Origin: Saprospiraceae bacterium
GTDB taxonomy: Bacteria; Bacteroidota; Bacteroidia; Chitinophagales; Saprospiraceae
NCBI GenBank assembly: GCA_024103005.1
Contig: JAGFJA010000008.1
Location: forward strand, 36,929-100,928
DNA: 64,000 bases
Reading direction: 5' to 3'
Under the pieces are notes generated by a model. The model was not told where the DNA came from. It was given only the letters and a program-made list of their open reading frames with translations, and made no database searches. A program made the translations under genes and the position numbers. Below are positions 36,501 to 46,861 of this stretch, one piece after another (the first letter of the stretch is position 1; every line of letters begins with the position of its first letter).

Positions 36501-39500
36501 AGTACCATTATACTTCCCGATCCGGTAGCCAATCCGGCCGGACCATTCTGCGCCAATGATACAACCGGCATACAGTTAACCGGAACTCCTGCAGGAGGTA
36601 CATGGTCCGGTGCCGTTTCTCCATCAGGCATTTTTAAACCTTCAATTGCCGGAGAAGGTATCCATGATATAATTTACACAATTGGTACCGGAAATTGTAC
36701 CAAGGACACTACCATCCAAATAACCGTACTTCCAATTCCTAAGCCAAAAATTATTGGTTTAGTTCCTTTCTGTAAGGCTCAAAGTCCTAATCCGGTTCTT
36801 TCATCAGATATTCCGGGAGGTACATGGTCAGCTCCATTATTAAGTGACGGTACGGTACCGTTGGATGTTCTGGCACCCGGCACTTACCCTATTACATATA
36901 CGGTAACAGTTGGAGGATGTGAAGGGAAGGTTACAGGAAGCCTTGTCATCTACCCTCAACCACAGGTCAATCTGAACCCTGAAGCTATAGTTTGCAATCA
37001 GGATCCGTTTAATAAAGGTAAATCAAAGATCGACCTTGACAAAGCTATTCTGAGCGGTGACTCGACCGGCGTATGGACGGAAGTGGCGCCCCTAAGCGGT
37101 GCAGTTGCCCTGGGTGGCGATGTTTATGATTTCTTCGGTGTACCAACCGGTACTGTGGCTACATTTATTTATACCTTAAATGCAACTCCGCCTTGTACCA
37201 CCATAATAGATACGCTTCGAATAACTGTGGACGAAGAATGTGATTGTTACAAACTGGATTTTAACCCCGCCTCACCATTATGTAATGATAATGCAGTCCT
37301 TGATTTAAATTCCCTCAAAATCAAGGCAGGCCTTGGAGCATGGACGCTTGTTTCTACTCCTGCCGGAACAAATCCGGGTACACTTACCGGGTCGATTTTC
37401 GATGCTACCGGAAAAGACTATGGAACATATGTCGTTCAATATACTCTCAATCCTTTACCTACTGAGCCTGAATGCCCTACCAATATTCAGATTAACATAG
37501 TTGTTAATCCGGAAGTTAAATATCAGATACAAACCGAAGTGAAGGTTTGTAATAATGTACCGAAACCTCCAAAACCAAAAACTATGGTTGACTTTGATAA
37601 AATGTTTATCGGACAACCTGTAGTAGGAGTTTGGAATAATGACAACAACGTCGGGGTGAATAGTTCAGGAAATATTTGGGATTTTACGGGAGTACCTGTA
37701 GGCACTTATACATTTACTTTTACTCCGACCGGAGCTCAGCCACCATGCCAGAATATTCCACAGTCAATAAATGTCATCGTTACAAATGAATGCGACTGTC
37801 CTGTATTAAATGTCATTACCCCATCTACCGCACTTTGTGATGATGCACTATCTGTAGTTGACTTAAATACAATGATTAACTCTTCTGTTCCTGGAGTATG
37901 GACGCTTATCAACGATCCGGAAGGGCCAAAAAATACCCTGATACCTAATGGTAATTTCGATCCTTCAGGGCAAAAACTTGGTACTTATACTTTCCAATTT
38001 GAAATAAACATTACACCACCTGAAGATTGTGACAGTACACTGACAGTTAAGGTAACCATTAATCCGGCTGTGGTTTATCAGTTGCAACCAAATGCGGTGG
38101 TATGTAACTTTGACCCTAAAAATCAAAACGACAACCAGCTGAATTTCAATAGTCCCACTATATGGATTAGTCCTGTAGTGCCCGGAACATGGGAAGATAC
38201 AGATAATAGCGGCGCCACCAATAATGCAGGGATATGGACATTCAACGGCGTACCTACCGGTACATATACCTTCACCTTTACTCCAAGCGGAGCCGTCGCA
38301 CCGTGTCAGAATATCCCGCAGACAATTGAAATAACGGTGGTTGATAACTGTGACTGCGAAGACTTACCTGACCTTCCTACTATTCCGCCCACTTGTAACA
38401 ATCAGGACTTTATTACACTGATTGCTCCGACAGGCTACACCGGTACATGGACATTTAAGACTGTTCCATCCGGCTCCAACCCTGCTGTAATTTCAGGTTC
38501 ACTCTTAGATATTAAGGATAAAGATCCCGGTACATATACTCTTCGATTCAATTTTGCAAACATCCCGTCTGACTGCCCGGATTCCGGATTCGTAAGTTTT
38601 GTACTTTCAGATTATAAGAGTGCAGGTATTGCAGGACAGCCACAGGAATATTGTGAGCAAACCCAAAAAATAATCGACTTGTGGGACGAAATCACCGGAG
38701 AAGATCCCGGTGGAACCTGGACAGAAGTGGGACCAAATACCGCAGGAGCAGCTTTGTCAGGAACCATTCTGAATATTCAAAAGCTGAAACCAGGAACATA
38801 TATCTTCCAATATAAACATAATGCTGACGGCGCCTGTCCTGCACAACTATCCGAAGTTAGTATTACAATTCATCCGAACCCTGTATCAGATGCCGGAACC
38901 TCTATAGAGCTGACATGCGAAAAAGCAGAAGCAACTATCGGAGGGTCTGCAAGTAGCACAGGAAGCGATATATCTTACCAGTGGTCAGAGAAAAATAACA
39001 ATCCTATTCCTAATCCGAAAGATTTATACAATGTAGTCAAACTGGAAGGAACTTATTATCTCACTGTGGTAAATACAGTCACCGGATGCTCCGCAATAGA
39101 TTCAGTGGTTATCACAAGCGATCCGAATCGTCCGCAAGGAATTGTGATTGAACGTCAGGGACCGACTTGCTATGGATACAAAGACGGATATATTAAAGTC
39201 GCCAAAATTGAAGGTGGTGTTCCCCCTATTTTATACTCTATCAATAATGGCCCTTTCTCTTCCATCAATACCTGGACTAATCTTTCAGGAAGCAATAATA
39301 CACTCAGAATAAAGGATGCAAACGGATGTTTACTTGAACTTGACAATATTATACTGATTGAACCGCCATTAGTGTCTGTAGAAATGGGTAATGATACGCT
39401 GATAAACCTCGGAGATACTGTTTTGATTGATCCGGAAATATCTATTCCTGAAGACTCTATCAGTTCAATTGTTTTTAGTTCAGATTATGACTTTATTAAT

Positions 39501-39917
39501 TGTACAGGCTGTTTTGACATAACTGTATTTCCTAACCAAACTACAACCTATTCTGTAGAAGTTAAGGATAAAAATGGCTGTAGTGATTCAGACAGTAAGA
39601 AGGTGATAGTCAGAAAGGGAGTAAATATTTTTGTACCAAATGTCTTTACACCGAATGGCGATGGGAATAACGACAAAGTATTTATATCAACAAATGACCG
39701 GGAAATTAAATCCATCAACTCTTTCCAGATTTATGACAGATGGGGTGAAAAAATGTATGAAGCTCTGAATTTCCAGCCAAATGATCCAAGCAATGGCTGG
39801 GATGGCACTTTGAAAGGTCAGAAATGCAATCCGGCTGTATATGTATATTGGGCTGAGATCGAATTATTCGATGGAACCAAGCAAATTATTAAAGGAGATG
39901 TAACGCTGATCAGATAA
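33594..39917 (+). CDS. Giant repeat adhesin-like protein with type IX (type B) sorting domain, paralogue 1
   Basis: This encodes 2107 residues from the ATG at 33594, just before a signal peptide (LKLTLVFVLGLVCLSGLHAQ); the frame is open from 33516. The N-terminal modules carry NDNCDNALPI, PPNDEPCNAI and related Cys-rich beta-sandwich repeats. The middle has repeated modules (VCNN..KPPKPKTMVDFDK, FTGVPVGTYTFTFTPTGA, NECDCPVLNV). An SprB-like repeat GPTCYGYKDGYIKVAKIEGG follows. The last ~95 residues are the CHU_C sorting domain (FTPNGDGNNDKVF, YDRWGEKMYE, GWDGTLKGQ, KGDVTLIR). It is predicted to be surface exported by the type IX system. It is closely similar to the next gene along its whole length. 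Confidence 0.87.
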   Translation: MHSVLKLTLVFVLGLVCLSGLHAQPSNDNCDNALPITQLDGTCINYDFNGPTYDFANGSCSPLTANNIWFTFTAQGEYALINIVGDPKISITVLSLPNGCGDLTGAVEYACGVSPLTVANLVPGDLYYIIVGQLVTGITGFDMCVLNPPPPPNDEPCNAIVVPANGCSDGTTVGATADYNIPGCPVENTANAVFYSYTLGPNTVGLDVNFETNNITGQMAAALLEFPDGCDQPPFLAGANTTYCGPVTDQLSFDNLTPGSTVYLMVSSTLAGAGTFTNMCFTESEGDPPCAANTSCADAEVITIPNVGEPVCVDGCNTGMPSGGFTNCGGAFTNPTAWYTFNSGDNNTVVITLESGDLTAPNFVLMQDCGTILDCNTEVTTIQPNTDYWIAVADGDGNTGDFQLCVTLLSITAPCIQDETFTITGTSMGSPIEGPFKPCETITFKYSTNFYSGGVCQWLHSFIPYLSDCWENQQPNIVGYPAGTSASNLNWYPAGTVYWKPQTNNPPSALGINGLGQICLIGTSGCMNFVGGNGSCGSTEGTPMPAGWVVTNPSGSCGNSTAPNQSWGIQQGCNSYALKTLTFQMTVPCDACTSCDKEEGFVVGIASFPDGATGGWSNPQCNGNGLLKKKIVVECCTPPTMVIVDGTTCSDKTYFGDITLDPPNSTIEWTVVTTNGVTGATSGSGATFSQTLHNPTSTPKVVTYSITPISPTGCRGPEQELHVTVLPAITVNPGPNKNSCPGASVTIGTVPLATGGAGAPYNIQWSNGATTDTVTVSPSITTTYTVTVTDASGCQGIAQVTINVTGALQVNITPDPAEFCFSDRFNHSLKANVNGSNSPFTYNWLTPWGPQSNQSITILAPYAGTFQILVEVTDAIGCKGVGQVNLTLYPDPIVIFLDKPTAPLCPGEDWQVASSPLYLDGTVYSSKPPGMITFDGHLNTDLMIPGDTYWFYATYTDPNGCSNVDSFQASTIILPDPVANPAGPFCANDTTGIQLTGTPAGGTWSGAVSPSGIFKPSIAGEGIHDIIYTIGTGNCTKDTTIQITVLPIPKPKIIGLVPFCKAQSPNPVLSSDIPGGTWSAPLLSDGTVPLDVLAPGTYPITYTVTVGGCEGKVTGSLVIYPQPQVNLNPEAIVCNQDPFNKGKSKIDLDKAILSGDSTGVWTEVAPLSGAVALGGDVYDFFGVPTGTVATFIYTLNATPPCTTIIDTLRITVDEECDCYKLDFNPASPLCNDNAVLDLNSLKIKAGLGAWTLVSTPAGTNPGTLTGSIFDATGKDYGTYVVQYTLNPLPTEPECPTNIQINIVVNPEVKYQIQTEVKVCNNVPKPPKPKTMVDFDKMFIGQPVVGVWNNDNNVGVNSSGNIWDFTGVPVGTYTFTFTPTGAQPPCQNIPQSINVIVTNECDCPVLNVITPSTALCDDALSVVDLNTMINSSVPGVWTLINDPEGPKNTLIPNGNFDPSGQKLGTYTFQFEINITPPEDCDSTLTVKVTINPAVVYQLQPNAVVCNFDPKNQNDNQLNFNSPTIWISPVVPGTWEDTDNSGATNNAGIWTFNGVPTGTYTFTFTPSGAVAPCQNIPQTIEITVVDNCDCEDLPDLPTIPPTCNNQDFITLIAPTGYTGTWTFKTVPSGSNPAVISGSLLDIKDKDPGTYTLRFNFANIPSDCPDSGFVSFVLSDYKSAGIAGQPQEYCEQTQKIIDLWDEITGEDPGGTWTEVGPNTAGAALSGTILNIQKLKPGTYIFQYKHNADGACPAQLSEVSITIHPNPVSDAGTSIELTCEKAEATIGGSASSTGSDISYQWSEKNNNPIPNPKDLYNVVKLEGTYYLTVVNTVTGCSAIDSVVITSDPNRPQGIVIERQGPTCYGYKDGYIKVAKIEGGVPPILYSINNGPFSSINTWTNLSGSNNTLRIKDANGCLLELDNIILIEPPLVSVEMGNDTLINLGDTVLIDPEISIPEDSISSIVFSSDYDFINCTGCFDITVFPNQTTTYSVEVKDKNGCSDSDSKKVIVRKGVNIFVPNVFTPNGDGNNDKVFISTNDREIKSINSFQIYDRWGEKMYEALNFQPNDPSNGWDGTLKGQKCNPAVYVYWAEIELFDGTKQIIKGDVTLIR

Positions 39918-39937
39918 ATATTAAATTATAAATTAAG

Positions 39938-39969
39938 AAAGGTTGTACCGGTGTACAACCTTTTTTTTT
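39938..39969 (+). terminator. Rho-independent terminator after paralogue 1
   Basis: The stem AAAGGTTGTAC / GTACAACCTTT with loop CGGT is followed by a T run. It separates transcription of the two giant genes. Confidence 0.92.
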
Positions 39970-40184
39970 ACCTTAAATTAAAGCGTTTTCTATTGATGAG
40001 GGGAATAACCTTTTTACCCTATGAAAAAATTTTTCCCAATAGCCACCAAATAAAATATCACTTTTCCCAAGCAAACAAATTATAAACACAATTATATTCC
40101 GTCAAATTTTGCTATATAAATAATTTAATTAATTATTTGATAAACAAAGTATTAAATCTAAATTTGTGCTTTCAACAAGGAAAT

Positions 40185-43100
40185 ATGATTCTACAATTAC
40201 GATACCTTTTTATAGGTCTAATAATCCTATTGGCTACCACTTTCCTATCAGGCCAGCCGGCCAATGATAATTGTGACAATGCTATTCCCATTACTTTACT
40301 TGATGGAACCTGCCAGACTTTTGAATTCGGAAACGCAACCTTCGACGTAATTAACGGTGGCTGTACAGCTACAACTGCCACTAATATTTGGTTCACATTT
40401 ACCGCACAGGGACCGGTCGCAACCATAACTACCAATCCGGTCAACAATAAAGTTTTAGCCACGGTTGTTGACCTGCCAAATGGTTGTGGTGACCTTAGCG
40501 GAGCCACAGAAATGGGGTGTGGCTCTAATTTCACCTTAAATAATCTGGTAGTCGGTACAACTTATTATGTCATTGTAACTGTTGCTATTTTACCACTGGA
40601 TGATATCGAATTGTGTATAAATAATCCGGTTCCTCCTCCAAATGATGATCCCTGCAGTGCAATTAATATCCCCCAGAATGGCTGTGCCGACGGTACTACA
40701 GCAGGTGCAACCCCTGACTATCAAATTCCAAATTGTCCGGCATCCAATTCCGTATATTATTCCTATACTTTAGGTCCCAATACTGTCCAGTTGGATATTC
40801 AGCTTCAAACAAATAATATCACCGGCAATATGGGTATAGCCTTGGTGGAATTCCCAAACGGATGTAATGCTGCTCCATTTTTAGCTTCCAACAATTCATA
40901 CTATTGTGGTCCGCCAATCAGTAATTTTTCATTTGATAACCTGACACCCGGATCGACAGTTTACATCATGGTTACAAGTACTACACAAGGCGCAGGAAGC
41001 TTCCAGGGTCTTTGTATTACAGAAGTAGAGGGCACCCCGCCATGTGATACCAATGGAGACTGTGCCAATGCAATTCCTATCGACATCCCCAATTCTGCTG
41101 AACCTGTTTGTATTACAGGATGTAACAACGGAATGCCAGATGGCCCAATACTCAGCGGCGGCGGTGCATGTGCCAACATGGATCACCCTGTAGCCTGGTA
41201 TAGCTTTAACACAGGAAACAACAACACTGTTGTAATCAATTTTTCTTCTGATGAACTTACAAATCCCTTATATGCTTTGTTTAATTCCTGCGATACCTGG
41301 GTCGAATGCAATCCTGTTTCCGCCGACGTACTGCCTAACACAACTTACTACATTGCCGTCACTGATGCAGATGATGCAGAGGGCAGTTTCGAATTATGTG
41401 TAACCCTGCTAAATATTCAAGCACCTTGTATCACCGAACAAAGTCTGACAATCATAGGTGCCAGCTTAGGCTCCCCTCTGACAGGACCTTTCAAGAAATG
41501 CGAGGAAGTCCGATTTAAATATACAACAAACTTTATAAAAATCGGTTCCCAGTGGATCCATAGTATGATGCCGGTTATCAGTCCTTGCTTTGACTATGCT
41601 CAGGGAACTGAACCCACACCTTCGACCAGACCCAGCGGTAATGCTTCATGGGACTGGTACCCGGCAGGTACGGTTTATTGGAAATCATTGGACAACTCAG
41701 CCGGTGCAATTGGTATCAATACAACTACCGGAAATATTTGCATCATCGGAACACAGGATTGTATAGCCTTCACAGGAGGTGGAAATTGTAGTTATGCAGG
41801 AACAAGTATGCCAGCCGGATGGATAGGCACTTCCTACAGCGGAACATGTGGAAGTTCCGAGCCCAACCTTTCCTACGGAGACAGCGCATCAGGTCCATTT
41901 TCTGTAGAATTTACCGTTAAAATACCTTGTACGGCATGTGATGACCAAAGCTGCAACGACTACACAGTGGCTATCGGAGCATTTGCCGATGGTCAGACCG
42001 GTGGCTGGCAAAGCTCATCGTGTAACGGTCATTCCTTATTAACTAAAAAAATCACCGTTCAATGCTGTACTGAGCCGACCATGATTCTTGAAGATGGTAT
42101 CACCTGCAGTAACGTTAACTTCTTCGGAAATATAACGCTTGATCCGCCTAACTCTACTATTCAATGGACAGTCGTAAATGACAATGGAGTTTCAGGTGCA
42201 ACCTCAGGTTCAGGTACCACATTTTCACAAACCTTAGAAAACAGCTCCACCACACCTAAAACTGTGGTTTACCAAATTGTTCCGATAAGCCCATCCGGAT
42301 GTATCGGTCAACCTCAGAATCTTAATGTATTAGTTTACCCAAAAGTGATTGCTGATGCCGGTCCTGATAAAAGTTCTTGTCCGGGCGCTACAATTACACT
42401 TGGCGGTAATCCTACTGCAGGAGGAGGCGCAGGCGCACCCTACACCATCGCTTGGTCAACCGGTGAGGATACTGAAACCATTCAGGTAAGTCCAACCATA
42501 AATACAACCTATAAAGTGACAGTAACAGACAGCTATGGATGTCAGTCCACCGATGAGGTCCTGGTCAGTGTCTCCGGCACTCTTGAGGTAACCATAATAC
42601 CTAATCCTTCTGTTTATTGCCTAAGCGACGTTGAAGGCAAAACTTTGTCTGCAATAATCAACAGCAGCAACAGCCCCTTTACATATAAATGGAACACACC
42701 TTGGGGAGAATTTACTTCAAGTACAATACCTGTAAATCCCTCACAAGCCGGAACATTCCAGGTTACCCTTGAAGTAACGGATAAATATGGCTGTAAAGGT
42801 GTCGGCACGCTCGATGTCGTCATCAATCCGGCACCCGATCTTCAATTTTTAAATATACCTACTGATCCACTTTGCCCTTTAGAAGCTTATATTGTCCAGA
42901 CTAATCCATCTACAAGCGATGGAACAATTCTGACATCTAACCCGCCCGGATTTATTCTTCCGGATGGAACAATCCTCACAGACCAAATGGATCCAAATAT
43001 CCAGTATTGGTTCATCGCTTCATATACCGACCCAACCACAGGATGTATTGCCAAAGACAGTTTTGAGATCAATGTACTCCGGTTAGACGATCCTGTTATC

Positions 43101-46100
43101 ACACCTGCCGGGCCTTTCTGTGCAAGCGACAGCGGACCTATCCAATTAGAGGCAACACCACCGGGAGGGACATGGTCAGGCGGCGTCTCATCAGATGGAT
43201 TATTTTTCCCATCCGCATTAGGCGCAGGAACTTATTACATAGATTATGTCATCGGAACAGGCACTTGTACCAAACAAACATCAACTGTTATCACTGTAAA
43301 ACCTAATCCTACTCCCAATATCCTCAATCTGGAATCATATTGCATCACCCAAACTCCAAATCCAATTTTAGTTACAGATGTTCCGGGTGGAACCTGGTCA
43401 TATCCAATCAACGAATTTGGTGAAATTCCACTCAATACAATGTCTCCGGGAGTTTATCCTATAGAATATACAGTCACTGTAGATGGATGTACAGGTACAG
43501 TTTCTTCAACACTCATCATCACCGACCAACCGGATGCCACAATAATTCCAACTGCTGTGGTATGTAATGCTGATCCCGGAAATGAAGGCAAATCAAAGCT
43601 AAACCTAAACGACTACTTCACCGGAGGCTCGACAGGAGGCTCATGGAATGAGATACCACCGCTGAGTGGTGCCGTAAATTTAGGAGGCAACGTGTATGAT
43701 TTTACCGGAGTGCCTGACGGAACCATCGTACAGTTTGAATATGTCGTTCCGGCAGCCCTCCCTTGCACGGATTCAAGAGATACGCTGACAATAACGGTCG
43801 ATGATAATTGTGATTGTCCAAAATTACAATTTTCAACACCTGCACCTTTATGCAGCGACAATGCGCTGGTGGATATTAACTCTTATATAATAAATGCAGA
43901 TCCCGGAGACTGGACCCTGGTTTCCACACCGGCAGGAACTAATCCCGGCACCCTCAACGGTACTACTTTCGACGCTACGGGTAAGGATCAAGGTAACTAT
44001 ATCATCAGATATACGCTTAATCCGGAACCAACCAATAATGTCTGTACTAAATATATAGAATTAACCATCACAGTCAACCCCGAGGTAAACTTTACCATGA
44101 AGCCTGAAATAAAGGTATGTAACAATGTTCCTATTCCCCCATCACCAAAAACGATGGTCAACCTGAATGACTTCTTTACGAGCAGTCCGGTGGGAGGTAC
44201 ATGGAACAATGACAACTCTGTAGGCACTAATGTAAGTGGCAATATCTGGGATTTTACGGGTGTACCTATTGGAACTTACTCCTTTACTTTCACTTCAAAT
44301 ACAGCCATCGCCCCATGTCAAAACAAGTCAATAACTGTTTCAGTAATCGTCACTGACAACTGTAACTGTCCTGAATTAAGCGTCTTGACACCACAGACAG
44401 TGTTATGTAGCGACAACACAAACCCGATTGATCTGAACAATATGATTACAAGCGCCGAACCGGGTACATGGACTTTGATCAATGATCCGACCGGACCCGT
44501 CAACATCCCTGTTAATGCCGGAATATTTGACCCCTCCGGTAAGAGTTCAGGCAGCTATATATTCTCCTTTGAAATCAATGTAAGTCCTCCTGAAAATTGT
44601 GACAGCACGGTTACAATCGCCGTTGATATCGTTGCTCTGCAAACTTATAAATTACAAAATGAGGCGACTGTTTGTAATAAAGATCCAAAATCTGACGGAG
44701 CAAATCAATTGGATTTCAGCTCATCTGTCATATGGAACTCAATGCCGATAGCCGGCAACTGGATCGATACTGATGGTTCAGGCGCTATCCAGACAGGCAA
44801 TATCTGGAATTTTAACAATGTAGCCGTAGGTGATTACACCTTTACGTTTATGCCGACAGGAGCTACCGCTCCATGTCCTAATGTCCCGCAAACAATTACA
44901 ATTCACGTCATAAATAATTGCGAATGTCCGGATCTGCCGGCACTCACGCCGCTGTCTCCTATATGTAACAATCAGGCCGAAATAACATTGACCACACCTG
45001 CCGCCACTACAGGATATTGGTCTATTAAATCGGCACCTGCCGGTAGTAATCCTGCAATTCTGACAGGTGACAAACTGGATATTTACAAAAAAGATGCGGG
45101 CACATATATCCTTAGATTTACTTATGATAATATCAAACCGGGTTGTCCGGATACAGCGTTTATTTCGCTTATTTTAGACGATTATCGATTTGCAGGTAAT
45201 GAAACAAATGCCGTCAATTATTGTCAGGGCACGAATACCATCATTGACCTTACGGATTACCTGACTGACGAAGATCCCGGAGGCGTATGGACAGAAGTTG
45301 GCCCCAATACAGCCGGTTCTGCGCTTATCGGAAATGTTTTGAAGGTAAAAGATCTGGCTCCGGGAGACTATATATTCGAATACAGATTTATCAACGGCGG
45401 TAGTTGCCCTTCAAGTTTTGCCGAAGTGAAAGTCAAGGTTTTTGAAAACCCGGTTGCAAATGCAGGTATCGACCAGGAATTAACTTGCGAAAAATCCACA
45501 GCCTTGATAGGCGACGATACAGCTCCCTCAGGAAACCTGACATATCAATGGAATGAAATTTTTAATAAACCGATACCGAAACCAAATGCCTCTTCGATGG
45601 AAGTCTCTATTGACGGAACCTATATTCTCACTGTAACCGACATTAAGACCGGATGTACTGACAAGGATACCGTAGTCATCACCTCTGATCCCGATCGCCC
45701 ACAGGGAATTGAAATCGAACGAGTAAGCCCTACTTGTTTTGGCTATAAAGACGGGTATATTAAAATCGCTAAAATTGAAGGCGGAGTTCCACCTATTTTA
45801 TATTCTTTCAACGGCGGGCCATATTCTTCCATAAACTCCTGGACCAACCTTTCAGGCAGTACGAATATCATCAAAATAAAAGATGCCAATGGTTGTGAGC
45901 TGACACTGGACAATATCATCTTAATCGAACCGCCATTAGTCACCGTCGAATTGGGCAATGATACCCTGATACACTTAGGCGACACTGTAATTATTGACCC
46001 GGAAATCAGCATCCCGGAAGATTCGGTTAGTACAATTACTTACAGTTCTGATTACGATTTTATTAATTGCGCCGGCTGCTTCCACATAACTGTTTTCCCA

Positions 46101-46484
46101 AATCAAACTACAACTTACACCGTAGAAGTTAAGGATAAAAACGGATGTAGTGATAAAGATTCAAAGAAAATCATCGTGGAGAAAGGAGTAAATATTTTTA
46201 TTCCGAACATCTTTACTCCTAATGGAGACGGCAACAATGACAAGGTCTTTATCTCTACCAACGACAAAGAAATCAAGCGTATCCTGAGCTTCCAAATATA
46301 TGACCGCTGGGGAGAGAAAGTCTTTGAATCATTAAATTTTGAACCAAATAATCCGAATATCGGATGGGATGGTACCCTGAAAGGTGAAAAATGTAATCCG
46401 GCAGTATATGTTTATTGGACTGAAATTGAATTGTTTGACGGTACAAGAATGATCGTAAAGGGAGACGTCACACTCCTCCGTTAA
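40185..46484 (+). CDS. Giant repeat adhesin-like protein with type IX (type B) sorting domain, paralogue 2
   Basis: This encodes 2099 residues from the ATG at 40185, followed by a signal peptide (RYLFIGLIILLATTFLSGQ); a TTG at 40137 would add 16 residues. Module order matches the preceding gene: NDNCDNAIPI, PPNDDPCSAI, repeated CNCPELSVLTP-type modules, PTCFGYKDGYIKIAKIEGG, and the sorting domain FTPNGDGNNDKVF...GDVTLLR. The two genes are a tandem duplication. The C-terminal third is most alike; the N-terminal modules have diverged. Its own leader of about 215 bases follows the upstream terminator, so the copies can be regulated separately. Confidence 0.87.
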   Translation: MILQLRYLFIGLIILLATTFLSGQPANDNCDNAIPITLLDGTCQTFEFGNATFDVINGGCTATTATNIWFTFTAQGPVATITTNPVNNKVLATVVDLPNGCGDLSGATEMGCGSNFTLNNLVVGTTYYVIVTVAILPLDDIELCINNPVPPPNDDPCSAINIPQNGCADGTTAGATPDYQIPNCPASNSVYYSYTLGPNTVQLDIQLQTNNITGNMGIALVEFPNGCNAAPFLASNNSYYCGPPISNFSFDNLTPGSTVYIMVTSTTQGAGSFQGLCITEVEGTPPCDTNGDCANAIPIDIPNSAEPVCITGCNNGMPDGPILSGGGACANMDHPVAWYSFNTGNNNTVVINFSSDELTNPLYALFNSCDTWVECNPVSADVLPNTTYYIAVTDADDAEGSFELCVTLLNIQAPCITEQSLTIIGASLGSPLTGPFKKCEEVRFKYTTNFIKIGSQWIHSMMPVISPCFDYAQGTEPTPSTRPSGNASWDWYPAGTVYWKSLDNSAGAIGINTTTGNICIIGTQDCIAFTGGGNCSYAGTSMPAGWIGTSYSGTCGSSEPNLSYGDSASGPFSVEFTVKIPCTACDDQSCNDYTVAIGAFADGQTGGWQSSSCNGHSLLTKKITVQCCTEPTMILEDGITCSNVNFFGNITLDPPNSTIQWTVVNDNGVSGATSGSGTTFSQTLENSSTTPKTVVYQIVPISPSGCIGQPQNLNVLVYPKVIADAGPDKSSCPGATITLGGNPTAGGGAGAPYTIAWSTGEDTETIQVSPTINTTYKVTVTDSYGCQSTDEVLVSVSGTLEVTIIPNPSVYCLSDVEGKTLSAIINSSNSPFTYKWNTPWGEFTSSTIPVNPSQAGTFQVTLEVTDKYGCKGVGTLDVVINPAPDLQFLNIPTDPLCPLEAYIVQTNPSTSDGTILTSNPPGFILPDGTILTDQMDPNIQYWFIASYTDPTTGCIAKDSFEINVLRLDDPVITPAGPFCASDSGPIQLEATPPGGTWSGGVSSDGLFFPSALGAGTYYIDYVIGTGTCTKQTSTVITVKPNPTPNILNLESYCITQTPNPILVTDVPGGTWSYPINEFGEIPLNTMSPGVYPIEYTVTVDGCTGTVSSTLIITDQPDATIIPTAVVCNADPGNEGKSKLNLNDYFTGGSTGGSWNEIPPLSGAVNLGGNVYDFTGVPDGTIVQFEYVVPAALPCTDSRDTLTITVDDNCDCPKLQFSTPAPLCSDNALVDINSYIINADPGDWTLVSTPAGTNPGTLNGTTFDATGKDQGNYIIRYTLNPEPTNNVCTKYIELTITVNPEVNFTMKPEIKVCNNVPIPPSPKTMVNLNDFFTSSPVGGTWNNDNSVGTNVSGNIWDFTGVPIGTYSFTFTSNTAIAPCQNKSITVSVIVTDNCNCPELSVLTPQTVLCSDNTNPIDLNNMITSAEPGTWTLINDPTGPVNIPVNAGIFDPSGKSSGSYIFSFEINVSPPENCDSTVTIAVDIVALQTYKLQNEATVCNKDPKSDGANQLDFSSSVIWNSMPIAGNWIDTDGSGAIQTGNIWNFNNVAVGDYTFTFMPTGATAPCPNVPQTITIHVINNCECPDLPALTPLSPICNNQAEITLTTPAATTGYWSIKSAPAGSNPAILTGDKLDIYKKDAGTYILRFTYDNIKPGCPDTAFISLILDDYRFAGNETNAVNYCQGTNTIIDLTDYLTDEDPGGVWTEVGPNTAGSALIGNVLKVKDLAPGDYIFEYRFINGGSCPSSFAEVKVKVFENPVANAGIDQELTCEKSTALIGDDTAPSGNLTYQWNEIFNKPIPKPNASSMEVSIDGTYILTVTDIKTGCTDKDTVVITSDPDRPQGIEIERVSPTCFGYKDGYIKIAKIEGGVPPILYSFNGGPYSSINSWTNLSGSTNIIKIKDANGCELTLDNIILIEPPLVTVELGNDTLIHLGDTVIIDPEISIPEDSVSTITYSSDYDFINCAGCFHITVFPNQTTTYTVEVKDKNGCSDKDSKKIIVEKGVNIFIPNIFTPNGDGNNDKVFISTNDKEIKRILSFQIYDRWGEKVFESLNFEPNNPNIGWDGTLKGEKCNPAVYVYWTEIELFDGTRMIVKGDVTLLR

Positions 46485-46510
46485 ATTTAACTTTAGACCA
46501 AAGTAAGATA

Positions 46511-46543
46511 AAAGGCAGTAATTAAATTTATTGCCTTTTTTTA
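46511..46543. terminator. Bidirectional terminator between paralogue 2 and the ferredoxin gene
   Basis: The stem AAAGGCAGTAA / TTATTGCCTTT (one G-T pair) is at 46511-46521 and 46528-46538. There is a T run on the plus strand and a shorter one on the minus strand. It touches the ferredoxin stop. Confidence 0.8.
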
Positions 46544-46861
46544 TTCTTCAGCCAACCTAACGACCAAACCATCTGTCTTTTCATTGATCTTCAACTGACA
46601 ACTCAATCTGCTGTTAGGCTCCATATTTGGCAATTGGTCCAGCATTAAAGCTTCGTCATTCTGCATCTCAGGCAAACTTGTGCCACTTTCAACCAAAACG
46701 TGACATGTGGCACATAATGCCATACCGCCACAGGTAGCAAGAACAGGAAGGTCATTGGCCTTGCACAGTTCCATGACAGAAATTCCTATATCCGGAGGAA
46801 TTTCAAAAACATGAGATACTCCTTCACGGTCAATAATGGTTATTTTAATTAATTCTTTCAT
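46541..46861 (-). CDS. 2Fe-2S ferredoxin (adrenodoxin-type)
   Basis: The protein has 106 residues. The cluster ligands follow the C-x5-C-x2-C spacing (CGGMALCATC), with the fourth Cys in SRLSCQLKI. The N-terminal beta-grasp (KITIIDREGVSHVFEIP) and the EMQNDEALML helix fit vertebrate-type/adrenodoxin ferredoxins. It transfers electrons, perhaps to iron-sulfur assembly or an oxygenase; no partner gene is adjacent. The long AT-rich upstream region (46862-47390) separates it from pgi. Confidence 0.93.
   Translation of the reverse strand: MKELIKITIIDREGVSHVFEIPPDIGISVMELCKANDLPVLATCGGMALCATCHVLVESGTSLPEMQNDEALMLDQLPNMEPNSRLSCQLKINEKTDGLVVRLAEE

Noticed and set aside
33594..46484. Additional DGR variable repeats in the giant proteins
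   Set aside because: I saw no sequence like the conserved TR core (GACGAGGCGGAAGCC or its complement) outside 12337-12460 and 14029-14152.
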